From Algoriphagus sp. (GTDB taxonomy: Bacteria > Bacteroidota > Bacteroidia > Cytophagales > Cyclobacteriaceae), in assembly GCF_024305035.1 (NCBI RefSeq), contig NZ_JAMWZB010000003.1, positions 1 to 64,000 on the forward strand: 64,000 nt of DNA. The letters run 5' to 3'. A program made the translations under genes and the position numbers. The notes under the pieces were generated by a model that made no database searches, was not told where the DNA came from, and was given only the letters and a program-made list of their open reading frames with translations. Shown in pieces: positions 35,551 through 45,171 of the stretch (position 1 is the stretch's first letter; every line of letters starts with the position of its first letter).

Positions 35551-36462
35551 TTATTCTTCCAAGGGCATTTTTACATACTTTCGCCAATTATGCTGCTCTT
35601 TGAAGCCCAGCACTTTTCGGATTTTTCGATTGGAAAATAAAGCTTCGTGTTCTTCCAATTCCCATTTTAATGGAACACCAGGGAAAAAGCGTTCTGCCAA
35701 TTCTTTGCTGGGAATAATTGCTCCATTATGGTCATTTCCGGCATTGAAAATTTCAAAGCCCAATCCATCTTTTTGAATGCATAAATCCACTATTTGCCCC
35801 AAATCACGGGCATCGATGTAGCAGAAAGCATTTCTACGTCTGACCTCAGGATGTTTAAAATAATGTGGGAAAAGCGTTTGATATTCATGAGGCTCGATGA
35901 CATTTCCGATTCGCAATGCATAAATATCAGCTCCGGATCGACGCTGAAATGCACGGGCAGTTTGTTCGTTTACCACTTTGGAAAGACCATAGCTATCCAT
36001 GGGATCTACTTCGTACTCTTCGTCGAGTGGAAGGTATTTGGGGTTAGTTTTCCCATCCGAAAAGCAAATCCCATAGGTAGTTTCCGAAGAAGCGATGATG
36101 ATTTTTTTGATACCGAGTTTTACAGCAGCTTCGATTACATTGTAGGTTCCGATTGCATTCACCCGGAACGTCTCGTTATCCGGATTGATTAGAATCCGAG
36201 CAACTGCTGCAAAATGGACCACTGCATCAAACTTAGGCACTCCGGTTCCTGGCTCTAGTTCATCAAACCCGGCATAAGAACTCATGGCATTGAACATTTG
36301 TCCGGAGTCGGTGATATCGGCCATCAAATTATCTACTCCGGGGTGGTCAAGCGGTTTGAGATCCACGTTCATGACTCGATGTCCTTGCTCAAGCAGGTAA
36401 GGGATGACATGTTTGCCGGCTTTTCCAGATCCACCGGTGAAAAAGATGCGCTGTTTCTTCAT
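35551..36462 (-). CDS. NAD-dependent epimerase/dehydratase family (SDR) protein
   Basis: A 303-residue extended short-chain dehydrogenase. NAD motif G10-GS-G13-KA-G16 at the N-terminus, then FAAVARI (about 84-90), and the catalytic Tyr158-xxx-Lys162 (DSYGLSK). The family covers nucleotide-sugar epimerases and uronate or sugar dehydrogenases; the lack of an obvious nucleotide-binding signature and the neighbouring sugar-acid operon favour oxidation of a free sugar or uronate, but this is inference. It stands 90 bases beyond the deaminase gene on the same strand. Confidence 0.85.
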   Translation of the reverse strand: MKKQRIFFTGGSGKAGKHVIPYLLEQGHRVMNVDLKPLDHPGVDNLMADITDSGQMFNAMSSYAGFDELEPGTGVPKFDAVVHFAAVARILINPDNETFRVNAIGTYNVIEAAVKLGIKKIIIASSETTYGICFSDGKTNPKYLPLDEEYEVDPMDSYGLSKVVNEQTARAFQRRSGADIYALRIGNVIEPHEYQTLFPHYFKHPEVRRRNAFCYIDARDLGQIVDLCIQKDGLGFEIFNAGNDHNGAIIPSKELAERFFPGVPLKWELEEHEALFSNRKIRKVLGFKEQHNWRKYVKMPLEE

Positions 36463-36541
36463 GGGAGTAAGGTTGTCATTTCAGGAAATAAAGTCTTATT
36501 TCGAAAATTAGTTTCAAAGTAGGGATTAAACCTAAAAAAAT

Positions 36542-36988
36542 CTAGGATGAAGGTTCGCCGATGTCTTCGTTCCACAAATTATGGTTTTTGGTAATAAACT
36601 CTTCCATCATTTTCACGCAGGTAGGATCATTGACGACCACTACTTCTACCCCGTTTTCTCTTAATAATTTTTCGGATCCCAAGAAAGTTTGATTCTCCCC
36701 AATAACAACTTTGGGAATGCCATAGAGTAAAATTGCTCCTGTACACATGGGGCAGGGAGAAAGGGTCGTATACAACACGGAATTCCGATAAACGGATGCA
36801 GGTTGTCTCCCAGCATTTTCCAGGGCATCCATTTCCCCGTGAAGGGTCACACTTTGTTGTTGGACGCGCTTGTTATGTCCCTTTCCAAGTATTTTTCCCT
36901 CATAAACCAAAACCGATCCAATCGGAATTCCACCTTCTTTTAACCCGATTTTTGCTTCTTTGATGGCTGCCTGAAGATACTCATCCAT
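36542..36988 (-). CDS. Cytosine deaminase, fungal-type fold
   Basis: A 148-residue zinc deaminase of the cytidine/deoxycytidylate superfamily. Zinc ligands are His50 and the PC-xx-C pair Cys79/Cys82, with the proton shuttle Glu52 (TLHGEMDALENAG). The phrase GKGHNKRVQQQSVTLHGE and the C-terminal WNEDIGE tail resemble yeast cytosine deaminase (Fcy1) rather than TadA, which has a different C-terminus. The family converts cytosine to uracil. It may instead act on guanine-like or other amino-heterocycles. The gene is single; a TAGCTTTTG-type promoter element lies about 60 bases upstream, overlapping the end of the next gene. Confidence 0.85.
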   Translation of the reverse strand: MDEYLQAAIKEAKIGLKEGGIPIGSVLVYEGKILGKGHNKRVQQQSVTLHGEMDALENAGRQPASVYRNSVLYTTLSPCPMCTGAILLYGIPKVVIGENQTFLGSEKLLRENGVEVVVVNDPTCVKMMEEFITKNHNLWNEDIGEPSS

Positions 36989-37057
36989 AAGTTATTTGTT
37001 TTTTGTTAGTTGAATTGTAAAAATAATGCTGTGGGATTTTTGAAAATAAAACAAAAG

Positions 37058-38197
37058 CTAGTTGATCACCTCAATCAACTGAAAGCGCAAGAAATCCTCT
37101 TGGATTTCTGGGTTCTCGGGATGGTCCGCTGAAACCCAAATTCCTTCTTGATCTGCAAAAATATAGCGACCATAAAACCGGTCTGGCTCCAAATCCAATT
37201 CGCCTACTTTGTTGAACTCCGAATCTAAAAAGACCAAGCCCCATTTCGAAGCCAAAAAAGCGTCGGTTTCTAGAGTATTGTCAGGAATGTCTTCGTGTTT
37301 GCCAACCCGAACGATCAAGTCCTGAGCATCCAGAAAATATACATCGGTATAACTATCTGTATGATTAATCATTTTCATGATTTCATTCATATCCTCAAAC
37401 ATATTGGGGAGGCGTGAGGTCGGTGGGTCCTCAGGGAAACTAGAAAGACCAGCAAAAGAGGAATGTATTTTCTCATCTTGCTGGTAATAGATGTTTCGAA
37501 AATTCAAATTGATTATTGGCTGACCGGTTGGACCTACCGAGAGAAGTGGAAAAATGGTTTTATTGAGGTTAGTGCCCACAAATTCTTCAGGAAAGTGGCT
37601 GATAGGTGTAAAGGAATTTTTTAAGGAATCGTAACGAAGTAGGTTCGGGGTAGTAGTCAACTCCTCCGGAGAGAGACTGGTCCATTCAAAGGTAAGCGGA
37701 AAGGCAGCGAAGTAAAATTCTTTCTGAGTTCGAATGAAGATATTGGAAAACAAGCTTACTCCTTGTTCCTGCAATTCCTCGGCATTGAACTGGACCTTAT
37801 GGATGATTTGACCGCTACTATCAATTTTGATGAGTTGGTTGTTTCCGGTGGTAAGGAAAAATTCCCTAGGATTATCAGCAAAGATCCCTGCAATATTCTT
37901 TCCAACACCATTGGGTCCCTCTGTTTCCAGCTGTATGGTATTCACTAACTTGTTTTCCGGGATGAAGTAGGTTAGGATTTGCTTGGTTTTGTAATCATAA
38001 AGGGCAAAATATTCCTCGCCTAGCAGCATGAAGTAGGGCTCCAATTGTCCCACATCAGCGGGAAGCGGGAAGGACTTAAACTGATCCTGCAATTCAAAGC
38101 GGTAACTGCTTTTGGTGACTACCTCTTTTTTCTTTGGAGAACAGGCAAAAATCATGGAGGCCAAAAAAAAGGAAAGAAGTAACAGTTGCTTTTTCAT
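37058..38197 (-). CDS. DUF4221-like beta-propeller lipoprotein
   Basis: A 379-residue lipoprotein (lipobox SMIFAC, Cys about residue 19). The body alternates short strands in the manner of a beta-propeller (LLGEEYFALYDYKTKQIL, VGKNIAGIFADNPREFFL, IFADQEGIWVS) and resembles the 6-bladed/DUF4221 proteins frequent in Algoriphagus-type genomes. No catalytic residues are visible. The role is unknown; a surface or periplasmic binding protein is a guess. It is monocistronic, with a -7-like TATCTTTA at 38214-38221, just ahead of the ATG. Confidence 0.7.
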   Translation of the reverse strand: MKKQLLLLSFFLASMIFACSPKKKEVVTKSSYRFELQDQFKSFPLPADVGQLEPYFMLLGEEYFALYDYKTKQILTYFIPENKLVNTIQLETEGPNGVGKNIAGIFADNPREFFLTTGNNQLIKIDSSGQIIHKVQFNAEELQEQGVSLFSNIFIRTQKEFYFAAFPLTFEWTSLSPEELTTTPNLLRYDSLKNSFTPISHFPEEFVGTNLNKTIFPLLSVGPTGQPIINLNFRNIYYQQDEKIHSSFAGLSSFPEDPPTSRLPNMFEDMNEIMKMINHTDSYTDVYFLDAQDLIVRVGKHEDIPDNTLETDAFLASKWGLVFLDSEFNKVGELDLEPDRFYGRYIFADQEGIWVSADHPENPEIQEDFLRFQLIEVIN

Positions 38198-38213
38198 GGA
38201 ATTCGCTTTTGAC

Positions 38214-38221
38214 TAAAGATA
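38214..38221 (-). promoter_or_regulatory. -7 promoter element of the beta-propeller lipoprotein gene
   Basis: Minus-strand TATCTTTA matches TAnnTTTG at seven of eight positions and lies about 17 bases upstream of the ATG at 38197. The leader would be very short. The same variant occurs at 62043-62050. Confidence 0.4.
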
Positions 38222-38422
38222 GTTTTTGGAATTGAAAAATAGAAGGAAACGCAACTAACGTAATTGCTCTAGCGGGAAAAACCTAGTAAATTAGAAAGGA
38301 AAAGTTGATTTCGAGTGATTCCTATCTCAAGAAATCCGCAGAGGAGGACAATAATAGAAGTTGACATGAAGTTGATTTTCAGGCATATTTCAGCTTTCCT
38401 TTCTTGCTGACAAGTTTGAAAA

Positions 38423-38455
38423 TAAAAAACCCGACTTAGAGACTAAATCGGGCTT
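38423..38455 (-). terminator. Terminator downstream of the leishmanolysin-like gene
   Basis: The stem CCCGA/TCGGG is extended by TTAG/CTAA (one base offset) around AGA, and a T run follows on the minus strand (six T then ATTTT). It lies 20 bases past the metallopeptidase stop at 38476. Confidence 0.8.
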
Positions 38456-38475
38456 TGATCAGTTTTCGAAAATAA

Positions 38476-39558
38476 TTACTGTTTTCTTACTACAACTCCT
38501 ATGGGTTCGAAAAGTAATTCTCGCTCTGCGATATTAATCCCGTTATCATCTGTTGTTAGGATGCGAGTAGGGGTAGTAGCAGGTAGATTGTATTGTTCAC
38601 CCCGAGGTGCGACTCCATAGCCTAAGTCCTCCATTGAACCAGAAGTAATTCTGCTCAAAGGATTAGCAACACCTCCATTCAAGAACCCTGTCATCAGCTC
38701 ATTAAATAAGGTTTCCTCATCCCAATGACCATAGGAGGTCCCAGGTCTTACGAAAGGAGTTCCATCCGGTCTGAAAAAAGCGCCTTCAATAGGTAACAGG
38801 CCTTCACCTTTTTTGGTTTTCCAAAAGTGGTTGCCTCTTTCACCTAAGTAATCAGGGTCTACTGCTTGTTCAAAACTATCAATGACAAGGAGACTTTTTC
38901 TTTCCCACAAGGTCCCGACTCCAAGCACATGTCCCATCTCGTGCAAGATGACATTTTCAAATTGGTTTGCTGCCTCCAAAGTTTCTAAATCAGCAGTATC
39001 GAATCGCATTAATCCGGTAATTGTAGTTGCTTCTGGTAAACGAATAAATCTCGGTCCGGCACTTCCTAAAACACTTCCTGGGCCATCAATGGGTTCTAAA
39101 ACTACCTCGATGATGATATCATCCAGAATTTCATCCTCACTTACCAAAAAGGAACTGCCATCAAAATTCGGGATTGCAAGACCAGTAAAATCCGGTTCAT
39201 CTCTGACGATAATTTTTTCCCATCTTTCCACAGCGGATTCAAAAACTTCTCGTTGACGTGCCGTAGGCTCGTTAATGAATCGAAGTTCAATGTCAAATTT
39301 AACCTGTTCAGAAGATACTCCGCGACTATTTTCAGTCAATTCAGCCTTTGTCGCCGTGTTAAGGTAGTCGGCTTCCAGGATAATGAAATTGGGGTCGTTT
39401 TCCCAATGGGTCGCGGTGATTTTTTCTTTAGCCAAAGAAAGGCTTGAGTCATTGGGTTGAGATTCGATTTCCGAACAAGCCGAAAACAAAACTCCACTTG
39501 CTAGCACAAAAATGAAACTTCCGTTGAAAAGCGAAGGTTTCCAATTTTTTTTAAGCAT
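38476..39558 (-). CDS. Leishmanolysin-like zinc metallopeptidase lipoprotein
   Basis: A 360-residue lipoprotein (lipobox LFSAC, Cys28) with a metzincin active site: His206-Glu207-xx-His210-xxG (ILHEMGHVLGVGTLW). GTLW directly after the zinc motif, and GHWDEETLFNELMTG later, are the leishmanolysin (M8) pattern, with the distal His supplied by the GHW segment and the Met-turn by ELMTG. It should act outside the cell or in the periplasm. The substrate is unknown. The single gene ends at a strong terminator and has a 420-base AT-rich upstream region. Confidence 0.88.
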   Translation of the reverse strand: MLKKNWKPSLFNGSFIFVLASGVLFSACSEIESQPNDSSLSLAKEKITATHWENDPNFIILEADYLNTATKAELTENSRGVSSEQVKFDIELRFINEPTARQREVFESAVERWEKIIVRDEPDFTGLAIPNFDGSSFLVSEDEILDDIIIEVVLEPIDGPGSVLGSAGPRFIRLPEATTITGLMRFDTADLETLEAANQFENVILHEMGHVLGVGTLWERKSLLVIDSFEQAVDPDYLGERGNHFWKTKKGEGLLPIEGAFFRPDGTPFVRPGTSYGHWDEETLFNELMTGFLNGGVANPLSRITSGSMEDLGYGVAPRGEQYNLPATTPTRILTTDDNGINIAERELLFEPIGVVVRKQ

Positions 39559-39981
39559 AATTTTTTTGGTTAGGGGTTAAATTTTTAAAAATGGACTTAG
39601 TTTAAATTCAAAGGGTAGGCTTAGCTAACCGCTTGATTCATTCAAATAATGAAAAAAATTAATACTATTACAAAGCTCAAATGGTTGATTTAAACTAAAT
39701 GTAGATAAAATGTAATTTTTTGTGTATCAACTAAAGAAATTCGATTAAAATTGGTTTAGTTTATTGTATGGGGGTTAATTGGCAGCTATAAAGGCTCCTT
39801 AATACCCGATTTCGTGCTAGGTTTGATCAAATAGGGAAGGGAATTGGTTAAATTTTTTTAAGCACAATTTGAAAGGGATATTTTCAAAGTCTTCAAGTTT
39901 TTTAGATTAAATAAAGCTTTTTTCAACATGGACGGGGGCCAGTTCATCTATCCATCCCTCTTGTAAGAATTATCAGAATGA
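39559..39981. other. AT-rich intergenic region
   Basis: About 420 bases, AT-rich throughout, with no supported gene. It should contain the promoter for the minus-strand metallopeptidase; I found no exact TAnnTTTG. It includes two long A/T tracts near 39640-39735 and no strong hairpin. Confidence 0.4.
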
Positions 39982-40254
39982 TTAATTATCGGTGCAAGGA
40001 AAAAGTGTCAAAGTTTGGCTGAAATTATTCAACTGATGAGGAGTAGCTTGGAGGAAATCCGTGTAAACTTGATGAAAATCTTTCCACTTGGTATGCAAGG
40101 TGAAGGTAGTCCTTCGGATGGGAGGTAAGCCTTCGGGCCAAATCAAGGTGGCTTTGTAATAGAGAAAGTTCTTACGAAGCCATCGGAAAGAATTAAAGTC
40201 AGGATCATGTGTTTCTGCCAAAATCTGGGTAAAAATATCGTCTTGCTCAAGCAT
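39982..40254 (-). CDS. Small hypothetical protein
   Basis: A 90-residue protein with no signal peptide or membrane segment. It is rich in Trp, Phe and Thr (KNFLYYKATLIWPEGLPPIRRTTFTLHTKWKDF) and ends TLFPCTDN. I do not recognise a family. Codon composition looks like that of neighbouring genes, and the open frame is flanked by AT-rich non-coding DNA, which supports a real gene. Another minus-strand coding-like fragment (40319-40462) lies just upstream. Confidence 0.5.
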   Translation of the reverse strand: MLEQDDIFTQILAETHDPDFNSFRWLRKNFLYYKATLIWPEGLPPIRRTTFTLHTKWKDFHQVYTDFLQATPHQLNNFSQTLTLFPCTDN

Positions 40255-40318
40255 TTTTGGTTGGGTTTAAAGTATTACATGTATAATTCGATACCCTATT
40301 CGCGAAAGTTAACTACTT

Positions 40319-40462
40319 TCAAAGAATAGATGGGTGTCCATTAACTAGCTTAAAAAAATCCATTTCTTGAAGCTCTTCATTGGACCAATCCAAGTCTTCT
40401 TCATTGGTTTGGACACCTTCTTTTTCTAGGGCTAATAGCTTTTCCTCAACTTCTTTTTTTAT
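40319..40462 (-). pseudogene. Start-less coding remnant
   Basis: On the minus strand a frame of 47 codons reads like protein (KKEVEEKLLALEKEGV, DLDWSNEELQEMDFF) and ends in TGA. Upstream, a TAA stop occurs eight codons before the ATA codon at 40460-40462, and there is no ATG, GTG or TTG in between. It is therefore probably the 3' end of a small gene that lost its start, or one using an unusual start. It lies directly downstream of the large Asp-box protein gene. Confidence 0.4.
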
Positions 40463-40480
40463 GTGAAGGATTAATAAACT

Positions 40481-43400
40481 TTAATCCTTACCCAGCTTTT
40501 TTATTTCCTGCTCCACAAACAACACACCTACCCCCTTCTCACTCGCCAGTTGATTAAATTCTGGAACAGCTGTCTGAACTAATCGCTCTCCTTCAGTTTT
40601 CAGCGGTATCCATTCTTTCAACTGGCGGGCGTATTCGGTTTTGGTGCCCTCGTTGATTTTAGGAATGCTACTTTCTCCATGATTGAGCATAAATAGGAAA
40701 TTGGCGGTGAACTTATTTGGAAAATTCTCCACATCATCATAAGCGGTGGATCGCCGCTGTACCATGTCTTCATCCCAAGCCTTGAGTTCTTTGAGGAGTT
40801 GTTTTCCTTCAGTTTTCAAGTCAGCAAAGGCTGCTTTTCCTTCAAGTCTTTTGAGGAGCTCTACCAGTTGATCTTGGTAATCTTTGGCGGTGTTCACCAT
40901 CTCATGCATGGTAGTGAGTTCGGCTTCCAAGTTGCTCATCCAGTCATGATAACTTTGATAGTCCGCTTGGCTCAACTTGTATGCAGGGATATCCTTGATT
41001 TGGGCTTTGGATTCGGCTGTCATACCGTCTCCCTTTAGTCGGATGGTATAGGTTCCCGGGATGGCTTTATGTCCTCGATAGCTTGACTCGATGTAAGCTC
41101 CCGGAATGCCGGGCATCGTTGGGTAGCGCAAGTCCCAGACAAATCGATTCAATCCTTTTCGGGCAGAAATCGTCGGTTCCAATGGAGGTCCACCAGCCCA
41201 GGTTTTGGCTTGGGGATCTTTTTTGGAGGAAATACTTCTGACCAAATTGCCTTGGCTATCCAAAATCTCCAAGGTCAATTCTGTAGAGTCAGTGGTCGAT
41301 TCGGGTAGGGAATAATGTATCACCATGCCATTGGCTGGATTGAGTCCTTGGAAAGGATGGGTTCCGGTAAAATCTTCAAGATTACCGCCATTCATGCTAG
41401 AGTACCAGTTGCCCAAAAGTGCATCTTCCGGCGTATATAGGGTGATATGATCTACTTTTTCGTTTACCTCTCTGACCACATTCAGTTCGTCCAAAATCCA
41501 AAAAGATCTTCCCGAAGTGGCCACGATCAAGTCGTCATGGGCTACTTTTAAGTCCGTAATGGGAGTGATCGGCAGATTAAGCTGAAAAGAATTCCAACTG
41601 CTTCCTCCATTTTGGGAGATATACATACCCTGCTCTGTACCTGCGTAAAGCAGGTCTTTTATCTTCGTATCTTCTCTTACCACTCGGGTGAACGCACCGT
41701 AGGGAATTCCCTTAGAGATATTGGTCCAGGTTTTTCCATAATCGGTGGTTTTGTAAATCGCCGGCGTATAGTCATTGAATTTGTATCGGGTGGTCGCGAT
41801 ATAGGCCGTTGCAGGATCATGAGGAGAAACTTCAATGGCATTGATTAGGCATTCCTCCAACTTTTTTGGCGTGACATTGGTCCAGGTCTTTCCCTGGTCT
41901 CGGGTCAAGTGAACCAATCCATCATCACTGCCTGTCCAAATCACTCCAGCTTCGTGTGGTGATTCGATCACATAAGCGATGGTGCCATAATTCTCTGCTC
42001 CCACCGCCTCATTGGTAAAGGGCACGCCAGGAGTTCCTTGTTTTTCTTTTTCATTTCGAGTTAAATCCGGAGACACTTCCTTCCAGCTTTGACCCATATC
42101 CTGTGTTTTGAGTAGTACTTGGGCTGCATGGTAAAAGGTGTTTGGTTCATGCTGAGACCAGATGATGGGCGCGTTCCAATTGAAGCGGTATTTCATGTCT
42201 TTTGCACTCATTCCCAAATATTGAATTGGAGCAGCCATGATATTAGTAGAACCCTGAGTTTCCATATCGAGTACTTCGATGGTCCCCTGATAGCTGCCAC
42301 CTAAGACATACTTAGGGTTATCCGGATCAAAGGCCAAAAAGGCGCTTTCTCCACCTGCAGAATAATTCCAATGCTCTTGCCCAATGCCACTTCGGCCCAA
42401 AGCCATACTGGAAATGACCACAGAGGTATTGTCTTGCTGTCCGGCATAGATGCGATAGGGAAATTGATTGTCGGTATTGATCCGGTAAAATTGCGCCGTG
42501 GGCATATTGCTCTGAGTAGACCAGGTTTTCCCGCCATTAAAAGTGATCGAACCACCGCCATCATCCGCCAAAATCATGTTTTTAGAGTTTTTAGGATTGA
42601 TCCAAAGGTCATGGTAATCTCCATGTGCTCCGTCTATGGCTTCGAAAGTCTTTCCCCCATCAAAGGACTTGAGCATCGGGGCACTTTGCACCCAAACCGT
42701 ATTTTCATCATTTGGATCAGCAAAAACCTCAATGTAATACCAGGCCCGTTGGGTCAAACGGTTGTCCTTATTGATCAAGGTCCAGCTTTCCCCAGCATCA
42801 GTGGAAACAAAAAGTCCCCCCAAGTCCTTATAGGTGTCGCTTTCTACCAAAGCATAAATTTTATTCGAATTGGCTCGGGAAACGGAAATGGCCATTTTAC
42901 CTTTTTCTTTGGGTAATCCATTTTCGATTTTTGTCCAAGTCTCTCCCGAATCGGTGGATTTGTAAAGCCCAGAACCCGGTCCACCCGATTTGACCTGCCA
43001 GGGAAAGCGCTGATGCTCCCACATGGCGGCGTAGAGGATTTCTGGATAGTTCATATCCATAGAAAGTTCTACCGCTCCGGTCATGTTGTCCACAAAAAGG
43101 ATTTTTTCCCAGGTTTCACCTCCGTCAGCTGATTTGTACACTCCCCGATCTTCATTAGGAGCGTATAAGGCTCCCTGAGCTGCGACATAGACGAGGTCTG
43201 GATTGGTGGGATGAATTTGAATTCGAGCGATATGCTGGGTTTGTTCCAGACCCAACTTTTTCCAGGTTTTGCCCGCATCTGTGGATTTGAGGACACCATC
43301 TCCATAGGAGGTCATTACGCCACGGGGAGCATGCTCACCCATACCCACATAGATGATATTGGGGTTACTTTCGGAGACTGCCACGGCACCTACCGAACCT

Positions 43401-43648
43401 GTGGTAAAAAATCCATCAGAGATATTTTCCCAATGCTGTCCTGCGTCGCTTGTTTTCCAAAGTCCACCGCCAGTTGTGCCAAAATAGTAAGTCAAAGGGT
43501 CATCAATTACTCCGGTGGCGGCAACAGATCGTCCTCCTCTAAAAGGGCCGATATTTCGATATTTGATCGGAAGATTTTCGTCAAAGTTGACTTGGCCAAT
43601 TGCCTCAAACAAAATAAAAGCAAAGACCACAAGGATGCTTTTCCTCAT
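40481..43648 (-). CDS. Asp-box (BNR) sortilin/VPS10-type beta-propeller protein
   Basis: A 1055-residue exported protein. Signal peptide about 1-18. The first 700 residues form two beta-propellers built from Asp-box repeats of the type S-x-D-x-G-x-T-W; at least ten are visible ([56 protein letters not shown]). The last 300 residues are helical with a long coiled region (about 880-1050). The pattern matches the Bacteroidota proteins annotated as sialidase- or VPS10-like glycosyl hydrolases, in which no catalytic site is established. It may bind or degrade extracellular polymers. No T9SS domain is seen. The gene is single. Confidence 0.88.
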   Translation of the reverse strand: MRKSILVVFAFILFEAIGQVNFDENLPIKYRNIGPFRGGRSVAATGVIDDPLTYYFGTTGGGLWKTSDAGQHWENISDGFFTTGSVGAVAVSESNPNIIYVGMGEHAPRGVMTSYGDGVLKSTDAGKTWKKLGLEQTQHIARIQIHPTNPDLVYVAAQGALYAPNEDRGVYKSADGGETWEKILFVDNMTGAVELSMDMNYPEILYAAMWEHQRFPWQVKSGGPGSGLYKSTDSGETWTKIENGLPKEKGKMAISVSRANSNKIYALVESDTYKDLGGLFVSTDAGESWTLINKDNRLTQRAWYYIEVFADPNDENTVWVQSAPMLKSFDGGKTFEAIDGAHGDYHDLWINPKNSKNMILADDGGGSITFNGGKTWSTQSNMPTAQFYRINTDNQFPYRIYAGQQDNTSVVISSMALGRSGIGQEHWNYSAGGESAFLAFDPDNPKYVLGGSYQGTIEVLDMETQGSTNIMAAPIQYLGMSAKDMKYRFNWNAPIIWSQHEPNTFYHAAQVLLKTQDMGQSWKEVSPDLTRNEKEKQGTPGVPFTNEAVGAENYGTIAYVIESPHEAGVIWTGSDDGLVHLTRDQGKTWTNVTPKKLEECLINAIEVSPHDPATAYIATTRYKFNDYTPAIYKTTDYGKTWTNISKGIPYGAFTRVVREDTKIKDLLYAGTEQGMYISQNGGSSWNSFQLNLPITPITDLKVAHDDLIVATSGRSFWILDELNVVREVNEKVDHITLYTPEDALLGNWYSSMNGGNLEDFTGTHPFQGLNPANGMVIHYSLPESTTDSTELTLEILDSQGNLVRSISSKKDPQAKTWAGGPPLEPTISARKGLNRFVWDLRYPTMPGIPGAYIESSYRGHKAIPGTYTIRLKGDGMTAESKAQIKDIPAYKLSQADYQSYHDWMSNLEAELTTMHEMVNTAKDYQDQLVELLKRLEGKAAFADLKTEGKQLLKELKAWDEDMVQRRSTAYDDVENFPNKFTANFLFMLNHGESSIPKINEGTKTEYARQLKEWIPLKTEGERLVQTAVPEFNQLASEKGVGVLFVEQEIKKLGKD

Positions 43649-43720
43649 GATTTGGTGGTTTTGGCTTTAAGTTAGGGATTTGAGCTGAATTTTGATCAAT
43701 TCAAAAAGGTCTACAAAAAT

Positions 43721-43754
43721 AAAAAAGCCATCCCCAAAATTGAGATGGCCTTTT
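43721..43754 (-). terminator. Terminator downstream of the YXWGXW-type gene
   Basis: GCCATC/GATGGC stem (43727-43732 with 43744-43749) around an 11-base loop, with a minus-strand T run of about six. It lies 20 bases past the stop at 43774, between two minus-strand genes. Confidence 0.75.
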
Positions 43755-43773
43755 CATAGCTACGATGGTTTGA

Positions 43774-45171
43774 CTAGTTATTCCTTCCATTTCCCCTTGA
43801 ACTTCCCGAGGATCTCGTTGGAACCTTCTTGGTTGAGGAGCTTCTTGCCGGAGCTTGGACTCTAGTATTGCTTCTTGCAGGTGCCTGAACTCGGGTGTTT
43901 CGACTGGCCGGTGCCTGAACTCGGGTATTGGAACCAGGAGGTGTGGATTGCACACTTCGCTGTCGAGTGGGAGCTGGAGCCTTTTTCACCTCAGGAGTTG
44001 GTCTAGACTGCTGCACTCTACTGCTGTTTGGAGACATTCCTCTAGAAGGGCTTGTCCTAACGGTAGATTGTCGAGCTGGGCTCGCAGGTCTACTCACCGT
44101 TCCTTGCCGACTGGAATTCGGAGCCGTACGGGTTTGGACAGATCTTCCGTTTTGCTTCGGTGTTTGATAGGGCCTGCTTTCAAAAGTTTGGCCTCCTGCT
44201 GATCTTGGGCTAGAGTTTCTGTTTTGAAGCGTTCCTGATCGGCTAGCTCCTGTCGCCGCACGATTTGTACCGGGATTATTTCTGATCGCAGGGTTTGCAG
44301 ATCTGCTGCTTGGCGCTTGATCCATGGTTCGGCTTCTGCTTGGATTTGCTGCGGAACTACTTCTGCGGTTCAGAGCTTCTCGGGAATCAACTACTCGGGA
44401 AGGGCGTGCCTCTACTGATCTTCCATTGGTTCGGGCCAAATCAGGCCGATAGAGATTGACCTCATTTCGGCTTAAATTTGCTCTTCCAGGACGATCGCTT
44501 TGCCTTACATTGTAGACATTGACACGTCTTCTAGTGAGTTGTTCGACTTCTCGTCTGCTGGGACCTGCGATGTAGGTGTTGTTATTGTACACCACCGTAT
44601 TATTGATGATTTTGGTTCGGTTGATGATTTTTACCCGGGTATTATGCGAAGCATAGTATCTCCAGCCATAGGGATCGTACATTCTGCGATGCGGTAGAAA
44701 AACCCAGTGAAAGCTAGGGATTCTAAAACCGACCGAAACAGAAATCCGCGGGCCTAATGGAGCCCAACCATAATGTCCCCCTCCACTTCTCCAACTCACC
44801 CAAGCCGGTCCCCAATCGTAACCCGGGACCCATGCCCAGCTTTGATAATAATCATCAAAGTACCATCGGCCATAGTGAAATGGAGCCCATCCCCAGTCGT
44901 AATAGGAAACCCAAGTATTACCGAATTCGGTCATGACCCAGTGGCCATTGGTGCCGTAAGGATGGAAATCCTGACCTACGGCAGGAAGCCAGATGTATCC
45001 GTAATTGGCATCTTTGACCCAGTCGCCGTAAGGCATTAGCTCATCGTAAAATACCTGAAAGGATACGCCTCGGAAATTTTCAGCTTTGGCATCTTGGGAG
45101 GGGAATAGGCCTAGGGAAATAAATCCCACCATCAAGGCCGCAGTCCATCGGGAGAGAAGTGTAGTTTTCAT
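43774..45171 (-). CDS. YXWGXW-motif (DUF6600-like) secreted protein with basic repeat tail
   Basis: A 465-residue exported protein. Signal peptide about 1-29. Residues about 35-165 are a Trp/Tyr/Gly-rich domain with repeated forms of W-x-Y-x-x-Y-x-W-G-W (GNTWVSYYDWGWAPF, YQSWAWVPGYDWGPAWVSW), as in the YXWGXW and DUF6600 families. The C-terminal half (about 215-465) is very rich in Arg, Ser, Pro and Asn, with no folded domain expected, and ends in tandem copies of NTRVQAPA (four copies). The tail is strongly basic. The function of the family is not established; a cell-envelope or polyanion-binding role is possible. The single gene ends at a terminator. Confidence 0.8.
   Translation of the reverse strand: MKTTLLSRWTAALMVGFISLGLFPSQDAKAENFRGVSFQVFYDELMPYGDWVKDANYGYIWLPAVGQDFHPYGTNGHWVMTEFGNTWVSYYDWGWAPFHYGRWYFDDYYQSWAWVPGYDWGPAWVSWRSGGGHYGWAPLGPRISVSVGFRIPSFHWVFLPHRRMYDPYGWRYYASHNTRVKIINRTKIINNTVVYNNNTYIAGPSRREVEQLTRRRVNVYNVRQSDRPGRANLSRNEVNLYRPDLARTNGRSVEARPSRVVDSREALNRRSSSAANPSRSRTMDQAPSSRSANPAIRNNPGTNRAATGASRSGTLQNRNSSPRSAGGQTFESRPYQTPKQNGRSVQTRTAPNSSRQGTVSRPASPARQSTVRTSPSRGMSPNSSRVQQSRPTPEVKKAPAPTRQRSVQSTPPGSNTRVQAPASRNTRVQAPARSNTRVQAPARSSSTKKVPTRSSGSSRGNGRNN

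Noticed and set aside
42371..42916. A 181-residue plus-strand open frame opposite the Asp-box protein gene
   Set aside because: It is antisense to regular Asp-box repeats, whose codon pattern produces long open antisense frames.
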